DNA of 64,000 bases from Rheinheimera sp. 4Y26 (GTDB lineage: Bacteria > Pseudomonadota > Gammaproteobacteria > Enterobacterales > Alteromonadaceae), in NCBI RefSeq assembly GCF_025245835.1, contig NZ_JAOBWS010000009.1, positions 123,769-187,768 of the forward strand, in the 5' to 3' direction. The notes beneath the pieces were generated by a model. That model saw only the letters and a list, made by a program, of their open reading frames with translations. It did not search any database and was not told the origin of the DNA. The stretch's first letter is position 1. Each line of letters begins with the position of its first letter. Below, one piece after another: positions 32,973-45,679 of the stretch. The translations under genes were made by a program, and so were the position numbers.

Positions 32973-35036
32973 GTGGTGCAGGATTTTATTGTTGAGATTG
33001 GTACTGAAGAGTTACCACCGAAGTCGCTGCAAACTTTAGCAACGGCTTTTGAGCAGAATATCGTTGATGAGCTGAATAAACTCGGTTTGTCATTCAGCAA
33101 CACCGCCTGGTATGCCGCGCCACGCCGTTTAGCAGTGCGGGTTAATCAGTTGGTGGCACAACAAGCTGACAAAGTAGTGGAAAAGCGCGGCCCGGCGCTC
33201 GCAGGTGCTTTTGACGCTGCCGGTCAGCCGACCAAAGCAGCGCAAGCCTGGGCCGCTTCTAACGGTATCAGCGTGGAACAGGCCGAACGCCTGGAAACCG
33301 ACAAAGGCGCCTGGCTGGTCCATAAAGCCAAGGTGCTGGGTGCTGCCACCGTTAGTTTATTGCCTGAAGTGATTAACAACGCGCTGGCGAAGTTGCCAAT
33401 CGCCAAGCCAATGCGCTGGGGCCACTCGACCGCTGAGTTTATCCGTCCTGTACATACTGTAGTGATGCTGTACGGTAATGACATAGTGCCGGCCACTGTG
33501 CTGGGTAAAACTTCAGGCCGCGCTACCCATGGCCACAGATTCCACGCGCCGGCATTGGTGGACATTGCCAATGCTGATGCCTATTTAAGCACGCTGGAGC
33601 AAGCTTTTGTGGTGGCCGATTACGCCAAACGCCGTGCTTTTATTGCCGCTGAAGTGGCAAAAACTGCAGCTTCATTGAATGGTATGGTGGCAACCGACGA
33701 AGCACTGCTCGATGAAGTCACTTCTTTAGTGGAGTGGCCAGTGGTACTGGTGGGTTCTTTTGAAGAGCGTTTCCTGGAAGTGCCGGCTGAGCCGTTAATT
33801 TCCACCATGAAGGACAATCAAAAGTACTTCCCGCTGCTGGACAAAAGCGGCAAGTTGCTGAATAAATTCATTTTTGTTGCCAATATCAACAGCAAAGACC
33901 CAAGCCAGATCATCTCGGGCAATGAAAAAGTAGTGCGGCCACGTTTAACAGACGCCCAGTTCTTTTTTACTGTGGATAAAAAGACCAAACTGGCTGATCG
34001 CCTTGAGAGCCTGGGCACTGTATTGTTCCAGCAGAAGCTTGGCACTTTACGCGAAAAGTCTGAGCGTATTGCCAAACTGTCGGCTTATATCGCCGGCAAA
34101 ATTGGCGCCAATGTGCAACATGCTGAGCGTGCCGGTTTATTGTCTAAAACCGACCTGATGAGTAACATGGTGGGTGAGTTTCCGGAAACCCAGGGCATTA
34201 TGGGTATGCATTATGCCCGTATCGATGGCGAGCCAGAGGCTGTTGCTGTTGCGCTGAACGAACAATACAAACCGCGTTTTGCCGGAGACAGCCTGCCAAG
34301 TCAGCTGGAAGCCTGTGCAGTGGCCATTGCCGATAAACTCGATTCTTTAGTGGGTATTTTTGGCATTGGTCAGGCGCCAAAAGGCGACAAAGACCCCTTT
34401 GCGCTGCGTCGTGCTGCCATTGGTGCGCTGCGCATTATGGTGGAAAAACAGCTGCCGTTGGACTTGCTGGACATTATTGGCTACGCCCAAAGCACCTTTG
34501 GCGACAAGTTAACCCAGGCCACTGTTGCTGATGAAGTGCTGGAATTTATGCTGGCGCGTTTCCGTGCCTGGTATGAAGGCGAAGGTTATGCAGTGGATGT
34601 GATCCAGGCAGTACTGGCACGTCGTCCAACCAACCCGGCCGATTTTGACCGTCGTGTCAAAGCCGTTGCTGAGTTCCGCAAATTAGAAGCTGCTTCTGCT
34701 TTAGCTGCTGCCAATAAGCGGGTGGCGAATATTCTGGCCAAAGTGGAAGGCGAGCTGCCACAACAAGTGAACAGCGCCTTATTACAAGCTGGCGCTGAGC
34801 AAGCCTTGTTTGCCGCTTTATCAGCCAAACAAACAGAGCTGGAAACGCTGTTTGCCAAAGGCGACTACAACACTGCGTTAAGTACTTTATCGTCACTGCG
34901 TCAGGTCATCGACCAGTTCTTTGATGAAGTCATGGTTAACGTTGAGGATGTGGCCGTACGGCAAAACCGCCTGGCGCTGTTAAACCAACTGCGTTTAGCC
35001 TTCCTGCATGTAGCTGATATTTCTGTGCTGCAGTAA
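32973..35036 (+). CDS. glyS: Glycine--tRNA ligase beta subunit
   Basis: The tRNA-binding beta subunit. The 687-residue protein starts with [19 protein letters not shown] and ends with the helical tRNA-anticodon-binding-like domain ([21 protein letters not shown]). Two GTG codons are possible starts: 32973, directly after the glyQ stop, or 32976. GGAGG at 32963-32967 is 5 or 8 nt away. Gene order and lengths match other gammaproteobacteria. Confidence 0.97.
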   Translation: MVQDFIVEIGTEELPPKSLQTLATAFEQNIVDELNKLGLSFSNTAWYAAPRRLAVRVNQLVAQQADKVVEKRGPALAGAFDAAGQPTKAAQAWAASNGISVEQAERLETDKGAWLVHKAKVLGAATVSLLPEVINNALAKLPIAKPMRWGHSTAEFIRPVHTVVMLYGNDIVPATVLGKTSGRATHGHRFHAPALVDIANADAYLSTLEQAFVVADYAKRRAFIAAEVAKTAASLNGMVATDEALLDEVTSLVEWPVVLVGSFEERFLEVPAEPLISTMKDNQKYFPLLDKSGKLLNKFIFVANINSKDPSQIISGNEKVVRPRLTDAQFFFTVDKKTKLADRLESLGTVLFQQKLGTLREKSERIAKLSAYIAGKIGANVQHAERAGLLSKTDLMSNMVGEFPETQGIMGMHYARIDGEPEAVAVALNEQYKPRFAGDSLPSQLEACAVAIADKLDSLVGIFGIGQAPKGDKDPFALRRAAIGALRIMVEKQLPLDLLDIIGYAQSTFGDKLTQATVADEVLEFMLARFRAWYEGEGYAVDVIQAVLARRPTNPADFDRRVKAVAEFRKLEAASALAAANKRVANILAKVEGELPQQVNSALLQAGAEQALFAALSAKQTELETLFAKGDYNTALSTLSSLRQVIDQFFDEVMVNVEDVAVRQNRLALLNQLRLAFLHVADISVLQ

Positions 35037-35064
35037 CACTGCAGTCCCGTATTGATATCAAAAT

Positions 35065-35092
35065 AAAACCCGGCCAAAGCCGGGTTTTATTT
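35065..35092. terminator. Bidirectional terminator between glyS and the MerR-family gene
   Basis: AAAACCCGGC, loop CAAA, GCCGGGTTTT: a perfect 10-bp stem with T runs on both strands, between convergent genes. Confidence 0.88.
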
Positions 35093-35105
35093 TTGCCCTT
35101 TGCCA

Positions 35106-35864
35106 TCAGCTTGCTTCAGGCCTGGTCAAGGTTGCAGCGTACAGTATCAGGCCGTCATGCATCAGCTCTGCTGTGCCCGCACCAAACCTGTTGTAATACA
35201 TCTTAAAACGTTCATCCTGCACATACAGGCTTGCCAGTTGCAACAGCCGCTGTGCCGGGCAAGGGCCATAACTCAGTAACCATTGGTGCTGTGCCTGCAT
35301 CAGTTGTTGTACTTCAGCTGAATCCGCACTCAGATGCCGCAGTTGCGACAATTGCGACGCTATCTGCTCGCCTTGTTGGGCTTGTTCCTGTTGTTCGCGC
35401 TCAGACAACTGTTGCTGTTGCTGCTCGTGCTGTTCAACTTCAGTGGCGCCCCAGCGTTGTATCGCTTCTTCACGCAGCACTTGCGGGCTGAAATGTTGAA
35501 ATAAAGCCGAATGATTTGGGTTAGACATAGTCTCAGACTCCAGTTGTAACAAGGATTGATCCAGCATGCCTAACAGTTTGGTCAGATGGTCCAACCTTGC
35601 CTTTAGCTGCTGCTTTTGCGCCAATAAACAAGAAACTAAGTTGTAGTCGGGGTTTTGCAGCAGACGCTGAATTTCAGCCAGCGGCAATTCCAGTTCACGA
35701 TACATCAGGATTTGTTGCAACTGCAGCAGTTGTTGCTGCTGATACAAACGATAACCGCCAGCACTGCGTGCCATAGGTTTAAATAAATCTATCTGATCAT
35801 AATGGTGCAAGGTGCGGACACTAATGCCGGCAATCTTTGCTAACTGGCTGATGGTAAAAGACAT
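35106..35864 (-). CDS. MerR-family regulator with TipA-like C-terminal domain
   Basis: MerR-type activator that twists its promoter when an effector binds. The 252-residue protein begins with the MerR helix-turn-helix ISQLAKIAGISVRTLHHYDQI and AGGYRLY. A coiled-coil dimerisation helix (about 75-110) and a C-terminal helical domain resembling the TipA antibiotic-recognition domain (about 115-245) follow. A Gln/Glu-rich insert (HEQQQQQLSEREQQEQAQQ) lies in that domain. TipA-like proteins often sense thiopeptides or other hydrophobic drugs; the ligand here is not known. No neighbouring efflux gene marks a target. Confidence 0.85.
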   Translation of the reverse strand: MSFTISQLAKIAGISVRTLHHYDQIDLFKPMARSAGGYRLYQQQQLLQLQQILMYRELELPLAEIQRLLQNPDYNLVSCLLAQKQQLKARLDHLTKLLGMLDQSLLQLESETMSNPNHSALFQHFSPQVLREEAIQRWGATEVEQHEQQQQQLSEREQQEQAQQGEQIASQLSQLRHLSADSAEVQQLMQAQHQWLLSYGPCPAQRLLQLASLYVQDERFKMYYNRFGAGTAELMHDGLILYAATLTRPEAS

Positions 35865-35968
35865 AACTTGGTTTCTTCGCTTAGGCTTAACTGCAGTCTG
35901 GGCCCTGACGTTACGTCAGACGCAAGTGGTTTTTTTAAATTTTCAGGGTGGCTAAGCAAAGCTCAGTG

Positions 35969-37012
35969 TTAATTCACCTGATTACGGCCGTTGGCTTTGG
36001 ACAGATACAGCTGTTGATCGGCTCTTTTAATTGCAGCCGGAATATCCTCAGCGGCTGTGGCTTCGGCCACGCCAAAACTGCCGGTGATCACCAGGTCGGG
36101 GTGCTGGGGTAACAACCTTTTTTGGGCAATAGCAGCACGAATTTTATCAGCCACCCTTACGGCGTCCTGCAGGCTGGTTTTGGGCAACATCAATAAAAAC
36201 TCTTCACCACCATAACGGCAACAGATATCCTGAGTGCGCAGTTTTTGCCGGAACAGCAGCGCCGCCTGCTGTAACACTAAATCGCCCTGATCATGACCAA
36301 AACTGTCATTGATATGTTTAAAGTGGTCGATGTCGGCCATCACTACCGCCATCGGGAAAAACAGCTCAGGTTGTTGTTTGGTGTGTTCCGGTAATACATC
36401 CTCCAGAAAACGCCGGTTGGCGAGGCTGGTCAGTACATCGGTATTGGCTTGTTGTTCTTTGCTGTGCTGCAACACACTCATCGAATGGTGGCTGCGCTCG
36501 CGGAAATGTTCGTTGATCCAACCAACCGCCAGCACAGTGCTAAAAGAGGCGAGAAAACGGGCCACTTCGGCTGTGGCATAACGGGCTTGATGTAACTCGG
36601 GACCAAATAGTAAAAACACCAGTCCGGCAAACATCAGCAGATTCATAATAATACCGGCTTGGGCGCCTAGCAGACCAAACAGAATAAGCGGCACCGGAAA
36701 TACCCAGTATAAAGCGGTGTTTTGCGAACCGCCGTGCCACACCAGTAACAACACAAAAAACAACGCAAAAAAGGCCACCAGAGAGCAGGCCAGCCGGAGC
36801 TGCTGTGAGCGGTGAAACCAGATGGAAATCAACAGCAACGCCAGTGCAGCGCTAAATAACAGCAGTTGCAATGACAAATCAGCACTGAATAAATGATAAA
36901 AGCCCATCAGCAATAACGTCAGTGAGCTGATATAGCTGGCAAATAACAGAATATAACGCCGTCTGAGCTGATCGATAGAAGCGGCTTTATGATGGCTTTG
37001 CGACAGTGGCAA
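35969..37012 (-). CDS. Membrane-bound diguanylate cyclase (GGDEF)
   Basis: Makes the second messenger c-di-GMP from two GTP. The 347-residue protein has six or so membrane helices in residues 18-165 as a sensor region, a short linker helix, then a GGDEF domain (about 185-345). The active-site loop is GGEEF at 268-272, and the RxxD inhibitory I-site is intact (Arg259, Asp262), so it should be active and product-inhibited. It stands alone between the MerR regulator and tusA. Confidence 0.93.
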   Translation of the reverse strand: MPLSQSHHKAASIDQLRRRYILLFASYISSLTLLLMGFYHLFSADLSLQLLLFSAALALLLISIWFHRSQQLRLACSLVAFFALFFVLLLVWHGGSQNTALYWVFPVPLILFGLLGAQAGIIMNLLMFAGLVFLLFGPELHQARYATAEVARFLASFSTVLAVGWINEHFRERSHHSMSVLQHSKEQQANTDVLTSLANRRFLEDVLPEHTKQQPELFFPMAVVMADIDHFKHINDSFGHDQGDLVLQQAALLFRQKLRTQDICCRYGGEEFLLMLPKTSLQDAVRVADKIRAAIAQKRLLPQHPDLVITGSFGVAEATAAEDIPAAIKRADQQLYLSKANGRNQVN

Positions 37013-37075
37013 AACGGCAGTTCCGAAGCTGTTGAATAATCAAGAGTCTGCGACCGGATCGCAGAAATAACAAGT

Positions 37076-37324
37076 TTAACCGGCGCTTTTTTTCAGCAGA
37101 TAACGATAAGGCAGCTCTGAGGTATCCATCGCAACCAGTTCGTGATCCATAAAACGGCAAAATGCCGGAATATCGCGGGTGGTCGCCGGGTCGTCGGCCA
37201 GAATTAACAAGGTTTGGCCTGCGGCCATTTTCCGGATCGTCAGCCTCACCATCATCACAGGTTCAGGGCAGCGTAAACCCAAAGCGTCCAGTTGTTGATC
37301 GGCATTGGCAAACACATCGGTCAT
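37076..37324 (-). CDS. tusA: Sulfurtransferase TusA
   Basis: TusA carries persulfide sulfur from IscS toward tRNA 2-thiouridine synthesis. The ATG at 37324 gives 82 residues (E. coli 81) with the sulfur-carrying Cys19 in [13 protein letters not shown]. The frame extends upstream to 37384, but alignment and size favour 37324. A related regulatory name is SirA. Confidence 0.95.
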   Translation of the reverse strand: MTDVFANADQQLDALGLRCPEPVMMVRLTIRKMAAGQTLLILADDPATTRDIPAFCRFMDHELVAMDTSELPYRYLLKKSAG

Positions 37325-37390
37325 GGTGCATTCCGCGAAAGTAAAACAGGCGCTTATGGTAACGGCTCGGCTGGTGGATTTCAAAATATA

Positions 37391-37416
37391 AAAAACGGCC
37401 GGTAAAGGCCGTTTTT
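37391..37416 (-). terminator. Terminator after pepQ
   Basis: AAAAACGGCC and GGCCGTTTTT form a perfect 10-bp stem around a 6-nt loop between pepQ and tusA, both on the minus strand. It ends pepQ transcription and separates tusA. Confidence 0.8.
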
Positions 37417-37442
37417 GCGGATGAGGGTGCTGAGGCTCGTTA

Positions 37443-38786
<1,344 letters not shown>

Positions 38787-38860
38787 TCAAATTAAGTTAC
38801 CGCAGCCGCTTTTGCGGCTGCAACAGGCCAACAAGGGGCAACTCAGGTTTTTGTGATGGC

Positions 38861-40786
38861 TCAGGAGCTTTCACCAACCTGCATAGTGCTTAATGGCACA
38901 AAAACGTCGTGGTTCTGATTCATTCTGATGTTGTAAATCTGATAATAAGCCAGCACCGCTTTGACATATTCCCGCGTTTCTTTAAACGGAATGGTTTCAA
39001 TCCAGATATCCAGCGGCATTTGCTGGCCTTTGGGCAACCAGGTTTTTACTCTGCTGTAACCGGCATTATAAGAGGCGGTGGCAAATACCAGGTTGTTGTT
39101 ATTTTGCCGCATCAAATAGTTCAGATAGTCGGTGCCCATATCGATATTTACATTCGGGTTATACAAAGTTTGTACCGCCACCCGCCGGCCCGAGATGTGT
39201 TTGGCCGTTTGCGGCATAATTTGCATTAAACCATGAGCGCCTACCGGCGATTTAGCTGTTGGAATAAAAGTACTTTCGCGCCTGGTAATGGCCATAGCCC
39301 AAGCCGGGTCTACGCGGGCTGCTTTGGCATGCTTTTGAATTTCCTGATTAAACACCATAGGGAAACGCATTTCTACATCGTCCCAATAACCGGCATCGGC
39401 CAAAGCAAAAATAGCTCTGTCATACCAGCCTTTGTCGTAAGCGTATTTGGCGGCGCTGAGTTTTTCCGGTTCAGTGCCATATTTTTGCAGGAAAGTCAGT
39501 TCCCGCTTGGCTGCATTGGGGCGACCAATGGCTTGCCATTCATACATCCGGGCTATGGCCGCACTCTTTTTAAAGGCCTGATATTGTTCAGCTGTGACCG
39601 GTACTGGTTTATGTGCCAGGCTGGGTTTTAAGCCCAGTTTGGCTGCAGCCATAAAACCATAATAGCTGCGCTCTTCGGCCAGTTTTGCCAATACCTGTTT
39701 AGCTTGTTCCTGCTGACCAAGCTCCTGCAGCACACGGGCTTGCCAGTATCTTAAGTTATCTTTGTTACGGCTTTCTGCCGGCAGTTCTGCCAGCATTTGC
39801 TGAATTTGTTGCCATTGGTTTTGCCTGAGCAGCCAGGCCAGTTGCCACTGAATAAATAAATCGTCTTTCAGCGCCACAGGTACCATGGCAATAAACTTGC
39901 TGGCACGGGCGTCGTTTTTACTGGCCAGCGCAATGGCAAACTGGCGGGCCACATCGGTACGCTGCGCTTTGGTAAATTGTGGATCTGTTTCAAATCGTTG
40001 CCATACCCGCAGTGCTTGTTCCGGCTGTTTCCACACCATTTTTTTCAGCGCATAAGTCAGAATTTCGCGCTCCCAACGATGCTTGAGCGGTAAAAACTTT
40101 TGTCTTTGTACCAGGCCAGGGTTTTCAATCACCTGTTTCCATTTATCGCCAAGATATTGCAGGTTTTTTGGCAGCAGGGTGCGTAAATAAGGAATGATAC
40201 GCTCGTCACCCCCATCGGCGGCTTTGGTTAAACGTGCCCAGACGACTTCTGGCGTACGCTGACCGGCTTTTTGCCAGCGGGAAAACAGGTTGTCACACTC
40301 TTTGGGCAACGATTTGCCCACAGTCCAGAGTTTGCTCACTTCAGGCCAGATGGTTTTGGCGGGTTCATTCAGCAGCCGCAGTTGCAGTGCGTAACAGTCC
40401 AGCACAGTGTCTGTGCCCATCTGATAGTTCTGTAAAAACGGCTGACTCAGGCCAACACTGGCTAAATAAATCAGCCAGCGTTTTTTCATTGGCCATTCCA
40501 GCGGTGTGCCCTGGTGGCGTTTTAAAAAGTCTTTAACGTCGGCAGTTTTGCCCAGCGCGCGGCTTAAGTACTCCAGCTCAACATAAGGTTTCAGCGGGTA
40601 ATGGTGTAAATCACGCAGGATTTTTTGCGCTTGTTCCGGGCTTGCTTTCTGAATGTTTTTTTCTGCTTTAAGAAAACGTTCCCGCAACACCTGATCTGAA
40701 GGTGCTGCCAGAGTGCTGCAGCTGAAAACCAGCAGCAGCGACACAAAAAAGCCAGTTCCTGAGATGCCGAACTTCGGTTGCCACAT
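38861..40786 (-). CDS. slt: Soluble lytic murein transglycosylase
   Basis: A periplasmic enzyme that cuts peptidoglycan glycan strands with 1,6-anhydro formation. From ATG 40786 (a GTG at 40801 is possible) it has 641 residues. It starts with a signal peptide (FFVSLLLVFSCSTLAA), followed by a long alpha-superhelical U/L region. The C-terminal SLT domain carries the catalytic Glu in ITRRESTF and the GAHGLMQIMPQTA motif. It is divergent from fadB, with a 170-nt shared upstream region. Confidence 0.94.
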   Translation of the reverse strand: MWQPKFGISGTGFFVSLLLVFSCSTLAAPSDQVLRERFLKAEKNIQKASPEQAQKILRDLHHYPLKPYVELEYLSRALGKTADVKDFLKRHQGTPLEWPMKKRWLIYLASVGLSQPFLQNYQMGTDTVLDCYALQLRLLNEPAKTIWPEVSKLWTVGKSLPKECDNLFSRWQKAGQRTPEVVWARLTKAADGGDERIIPYLRTLLPKNLQYLGDKWKQVIENPGLVQRQKFLPLKHRWEREILTYALKKMVWKQPEQALRVWQRFETDPQFTKAQRTDVARQFAIALASKNDARASKFIAMVPVALKDDLFIQWQLAWLLRQNQWQQIQQMLAELPAESRNKDNLRYWQARVLQELGQQEQAKQVLAKLAEERSYYGFMAAAKLGLKPSLAHKPVPVTAEQYQAFKKSAAIARMYEWQAIGRPNAAKRELTFLQKYGTEPEKLSAAKYAYDKGWYDRAIFALADAGYWDDVEMRFPMVFNQEIQKHAKAARVDPAWAMAITRRESTFIPTAKSPVGAHGLMQIMPQTAKHISGRRVAVQTLYNPNVNIDMGTDYLNYLMRQNNNNLVFATASYNAGYSRVKTWLPKGQQMPLDIWIETIPFKETREYVKAVLAYYQIYNIRMNQNHDVFVPLSTMQVGESS

Positions 40787-40831
40787 CTGTATAAATACCA
40801 CCTATAGTTACACAGGCGTCGACGGCGAATT

Positions 40832-40845
40832 CAAACAAGCGTTTA
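40832..40845. promoter_or_regulatory. PsrA-like operator between slt and fadB
   Basis: CAAACAAGCGTTTA fits the known PsrA/FadR-type fatty-acid operator C/G-AAAC-N2-4-GTTT-G/C except for the last base. It is about 110 nt upstream of fadB. A TCTGACCTGTT string near 40901 also resembles half of an E. coli FadR site. Confidence 0.45.
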
Positions 40846-40956
40846 AATAACGGTTGAATTTTTTCCTGAACCGCGACACACTGGACCCGCACAAGACTCA
40901 TCTGACCTGTTGCGATAAAAAAGCATTTGTCACCTACGCGACGAAGGAGAACATCC

Positions 40957-43110
40957 ATGATCTACCAGAGTTCCAGCATTACCGTGCAATACATTGCTGA
41001 CGGTATTGCCGAGTTTACCTTTAACGCAGCCGGCTCGGTAAACAAATTTGACCAGCAGACGCTGGCTGATTGCCGCGCAGCGCTGGAAATCCTGCACAAA
41101 GATGCAAATCTCAAAGGTTTAATTTACAGCAGCGCCAAAGAAACCTTTATTGTTGGTGCTGATATTACTGAATTTTTAGCCACTTTCCAAAAGCCTGAAG
41201 CTGAATTAATCCCGTGGATCAAACAAGCTTCAGACATCTTCGACCTCGCTGAAGATTTACCAGTTCCAACAGTTGTGGCATTAAATGGTTTTGCGTTAGG
41301 CGGCGGTTGTGAATGGTCTTTAACGGCCGACTACCGAGTGGCCGACACCACCACCAAAATTGGTTTACCAGAAGTCAAACTTGGCCTGATGCCAGGTTTT
41401 GGCGGTACAGTGCGTTTACCCCGTATTGTCGGTGCTGATACGGCGATGGAGTGGATTACCACAGGTAAAGAGCGTGGCGCTGAACAAGCCTTAAAAGAAG
41501 GTGCTGTGGATGCGGTAGTAGCTCCGGCCAAATTAAAACAAGCTGCACTTTCCATGGTGCAGGATGCCATTGCCGGCAAGCTGAACTGGCGCCAGAAACG
41601 TGCTGCCAAGTTATCGCCACTGAAACTGAATAAAACCGAAGCTACTATGAGCTTTAATACCGCCAAAGGTATGGTGTTTGCCAACGCAGGTAAACATTAC
41701 CCAGCGCCAATGTTAGCGGTAGAAACTATTGAAAAAGCCGCGCGCCTTGATCGCGCCGGTGCAGTAGCACTGGAAAACGCCGGTTTTGCCAAACTGGCAA
41801 AAACAGACGCCGCGACTGCGCAGATTGGTTTATTCCTGAATGATCAACTGATTAAAGGCAAAGCCAAACAAGCCGGTAAAATGGCGAAAAAAGCCATCAA
41901 TAAAGCAGCGGTATTAGGCGCTGGCATTATGGGTGGTGGTATTGCTTACCAGTCAGCCTCTAAAGGCGTGCCAGTTGTGATGAAAGACATCAACGACAAA
42001 GCCTTAGAGCAGGGCATGGGCGAAGCCATTAAGCTGTTAGGCAAACTGGTTGAGCGTAAACGTTTAGACGCTGCCGGCATGGCCAAAGTGGTCGCCTCTA
42101 TTACCCCAACTTTGTCGAACGAAACTGTGAAAGGTGTCGACATTGTGGTGGAAGCCGTGGTGGAAAACCCGAAAGTCAAAGGCGCAGTATTAAAAGAAAT
42201 TGAAACTGTGGTGGGGCCGGATGCCATTATCACCTCCAACACTTCTACAATTTCGATCAACTCTTTAGCAGCAAACCTGGAAAACCCAAGCCGGTTCTGC
42301 GGTATGCACTTCTTTAACCCTGTGCACCAGATGCCATTGGTGGAAATTATCCGTGGTAAAGACACTTCAGACGAAACCATTGCTGCAGTAGTGGCTTACG
42401 CCGCAAAAATGGGTAAATCACCAATAGTTGTCAACGACTGCCCTGGTTTTTACGTGAACCGTGTGTTGTTCCCTTATTTTGCCGGTTTTAGCAAGTTAGT
42501 GCTGGATGGTGCCGACTTTGCCAAAGTCGACAAAGTGATGGAAAAACAATTCGGTTGGCCTATGGGCCCGGCTTATCTGCTGGACGTGGTGGGTTTAGAT
42601 ACTGCCCATCACTGCACCGACGTGATGGCGGCTGGTTTCCCAACCCGGATGGCCAAAGTAGATAACGACCCGGTCAGCGCTATGTATAACGCGCAGCGTT
42701 TTGGTCAGAAAAACGGTGTTGGTTTTTACGCTTACAGCAAAGACGCCAAAGGCAAACCGAAAAAAGACCTGGACGCAGCAAGCGGCGCTTTATTAGCGGG
42801 CATTGCAGCACCAGCGAAAGACTTCTCAGCTGATGAAATTATCGCCCGCACAATGATCCCAATGATTAACGAAGCCATTCGTTGTTTAGAAGAAGGCATA
42901 GTGGCATCAGCGGCGGAAGCCGACATGGGCCTGATTTACGGTTTAGGTTTCCCTCCGTTCCGCGGTGGTCCGCTGCGTTATGTGGACACCATGGGCCTGG
43001 CCAACTTCGTAGCTTTAGCTGACAAATACGCAGACCTGGGTGAAATTTACCAGGTTACAGATAAAACCCGCGCCATGGCTGCCAGCGGCCAGGTGTTTTA
43101 CCCGGTTTAA
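40957..43110 (+). CDS. fadB: Fatty acid oxidation complex alpha subunit (hydratase/dehydrogenase)
   Basis: FadB carries enoyl-CoA hydratase, isomerase and 3-hydroxyacyl-CoA dehydrogenase activities of aerobic beta-oxidation. From ATG 40957, after AAGGAGA, it has 717 residues. The N-terminal crotonase domain shows [10 protein letters not shown]. The dehydrogenase part shows the NAD-binding [20 protein letters not shown] and [11 protein letters not shown]. fadA follows in the same operon. Confidence 0.97.
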   Translation: MIYQSSSITVQYIADGIAEFTFNAAGSVNKFDQQTLADCRAALEILHKDANLKGLIYSSAKETFIVGADITEFLATFQKPEAELIPWIKQASDIFDLAEDLPVPTVVALNGFALGGGCEWSLTADYRVADTTTKIGLPEVKLGLMPGFGGTVRLPRIVGADTAMEWITTGKERGAEQALKEGAVDAVVAPAKLKQAALSMVQDAIAGKLNWRQKRAAKLSPLKLNKTEATMSFNTAKGMVFANAGKHYPAPMLAVETIEKAARLDRAGAVALENAGFAKLAKTDAATAQIGLFLNDQLIKGKAKQAGKMAKKAINKAAVLGAGIMGGGIAYQSASKGVPVVMKDINDKALEQGMGEAIKLLGKLVERKRLDAAGMAKVVASITPTLSNETVKGVDIVVEAVVENPKVKGAVLKEIETVVGPDAIITSNTSTISINSLAANLENPSRFCGMHFFNPVHQMPLVEIIRGKDTSDETIAAVVAYAAKMGKSPIVVNDCPGFYVNRVLFPYFAGFSKLVLDGADFAKVDKVMEKQFGWPMGPAYLLDVVGLDTAHHCTDVMAAGFPTRMAKVDNDPVSAMYNAQRFGQKNGVGFYAYSKDAKGKPKKDLDAASGALLAGIAAPAKDFSADEIIARTMIPMINEAIRCLEEGIVASAAEADMGLIYGLGFPPFRGGPLRYVDTMGLANFVALADKYADLGEIYQVTDKTRAMAASGQVFYPV

Positions 43111-44295
<1,185 letters not shown>

Positions 44296-44353
44296 CTAGC
44301 AGAGCAAACACCATTGCGGATAAGGGCTTTTGTTCTTGAATCCGGCAAAAACC

Positions 44354-44385
44354 AAAAAGGGCTGATAAATTATCAGCTCTTTTTT
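44354..44385 (+). terminator. fadBA terminator
   Basis: AAAAAGGGCTGATAA and TTATCAGCTCTTTTTT pair in a long stem ending in T residues, about 60 nt after fadA. Confidence 0.88.
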
Positions 44386-44414
44386 ATGGTCAATTGAAAA
44401 CCATCTTTAACGCT

Positions 44415-44675
44415 GTGGTTTTGGTAGGGTGTACCCGCCGCAAAGCGGCAGTAAGTCGAGGGGAATTAATTTTTTCAGCAGCTGTGGTTATGGCATGAGT
44501 TGTGGTGCGGCCGACAACCAACCACCGGCAACTACTGCGTTCGCCCGTTCGCGCCTCCCGCGCTCACTCTTGAATGCTCACTCCGCAGCTCCCGGTTGTT
44601 GGTTGGGGGGCTCATTTTGCGATTTGTTTTTTAACACACTTCAGCGCTACTTTTGTTAAAGTAGCCTTTTTATTG
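44415..44675 (+). repeat. Inverted-repeat-rich intergenic element with its own terminator
   Basis: Between two terminators (fadA's and one at 44646-44675) lie 260 nt with no supported gene. It contains a GCCGC-AAA-GCGGC hairpin (around 44440) and a 14-bp inverted repeat, CAACCAACCACCGG (44515-44528) versus CCGGTTGTTGGTTG (44592-44605), one mismatch. The 63-nt loop is GC-rich and unlike neighbouring spacers. GCTACTTT-TGTT-AAAGTAGC then T residues (44646-44675) is a plus-strand terminator with no gene in front. A non-coding RNA or a small mobile-repeat relic are both possible. Confidence 0.55.
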
Positions 44676-44704
44676 TTTTCAATTAATTAATGGAGTGTAG
44701 TCGG

Positions 44705-45454
44705 ATGAAAGGGAGAATTTTAAAACAGCCCCTGATATGGTTAAGTCTGTTGTTTTGCACAAGTCTACCGGTTAGTGCAAACAGCCTGCCGGACTTTCCT
44801 TTCGTGGTGGCAAGTGGCAGTGCTGAGCGTTCGGTAAAGCCCGATACTGCAACTATTAGCATCCGACTTTTGGCATTTCATCAGGATTCTGCAGTGGCTC
44901 TGCAACAAGTGAGCGAAAGCTCAAGCAAACTGACAACTATTTTGCAGCAACTAAAAATCCCGCTAAGCGCTTTGGAAGCGTCAGATCTGGAAAAGGATGT
45001 AAAACGGCAGCGTGGTGACAACTATGAAGATTTACAAATTTTAGGCTACGAAGTGGCACGCAGTTTTACACTAAAACTGCGTGGGCTTGAGCAGTATCCA
45101 GAGCTGGCAGCTGAGTTGGTCGCGCTGAATCATCTCAGCAGCCTGTCTGCTGAATTTGACAGCAGTCAAAGAATAAAACTTGAGGCGGAATTAGTGACTG
45201 CTGCGGCGAAAGATGCGGCAACCCAAGCAGAGAGAATGGCGCAAAGCTTAGGAAATAAAATTCATTCGGTATATGCCATGTCGCAAGCTTCCAATTTTGG
45301 CAATTTTTTCGCGACCTTTGGTAGCTTGGACATGGGGATTGGGCGAGCTATGATGCGCGATGGCGGGCCGAGAGAAATGAAGATGTTTATTCCGCAAACA
45401 ATAACAATTCAACAAGGTATTAATGTGGTGTTCCGGCTGGAGACAGGAAAATAA
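44705..45454 (+). CDS. SIMPL (DUF541) domain-containing periplasmic protein
   Basis: SIMPL proteins form periplasmic or outer-membrane oligomers with stress-related but poorly defined roles (E. coli YggE). From ATG 44705, 9 nt after GGAG, there are 249 residues. A start at 44690 is possible. The signal peptide is LIWLSLLFCTSLPVSA. The domain shows VVASGSAERSVKPDTATISI near its start and the typical long repeated helix-strand pattern to the end. It is followed by a repeat-rich region. Confidence 0.88.
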   Translation: MKGRILKQPLIWLSLLFCTSLPVSANSLPDFPFVVASGSAERSVKPDTATISIRLLAFHQDSAVALQQVSESSSKLTTILQQLKIPLSALEASDLEKDVKRQRGDNYEDLQILGYEVARSFTLKLRGLEQYPELAAELVALNHLSSLSAEFDSSQRIKLEAELVTAAAKDAATQAERMAQSLGNKIHSVYAMSQASNFGNFFATFGSLDMGIGRAMMRDGGPREMKMFIPQTITIQQGINVVFRLETGK

Positions 45455-45491
45455 TCTTCTGATGTCTACATTTCGCTGGACGCGCAACAAA

Positions 45492-45526
45492 GTGTTGGCG
45501 TCAGAAAATTGTTCTGACACCAACAC
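45492..45526. repeat. Compound hairpin downstream of SIMPL gene
   Basis: GTGTTGG/CCAACAC (outer, 7 bp) and TCAGAA/TTCTGA (inner, 6 bp) form a symmetric 35-nt hairpin with small internal mismatches. No T run follows, so it is not an ordinary terminator. GTCAGAA and GGGGTCAGGTC (45590-45600) strings like these often flank REP-type transposase relics; that link is from memory and unverified. Confidence 0.6.
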
Positions 45527-45546
45527 AAATCCCAGACACTTCCGCA

Positions 45547-45591
45547 TCAAGCAACCGCCAGCTTCACCGCAATCCCTGCCAAAGTCGTTGG
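45547..45591 (-). pseudogene. Relic resembling the 3' end of the argO gene
   Basis: On the minus strand the sequence encodes TLAGIAVKLAVA then a stop, matching the C terminus of the neighbouring ArgO (TLAGIAFKLAVV then stop). An 18-nt run is identical in both places (45569-45586 and 45922-45939). Similarity stops abruptly upstream at the GGGGTCAGGTC string. This looks like a fragment of a second LysE/ArgO-type gene or an old partial duplication, and is too short to be certain. Confidence 0.5.
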
Positions 45592-45679
45592 GGTCAGGTC
45601 TTGAACTGTGCGTTGTTTTAGTTATTTTCGCAATCTAGAACCATACCAGCGCTTTTCCTCCCCGTTGAGACGAGCCGAT

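Noticed and set aside
44429..44659. 76-codon plus-strand open frame in the inverted-repeat segment after fadA
   Set aside because: It lies across the inverted repeat and the terminator stem, has no ribosome site, and the residue pattern is low in hydrophobic structure.
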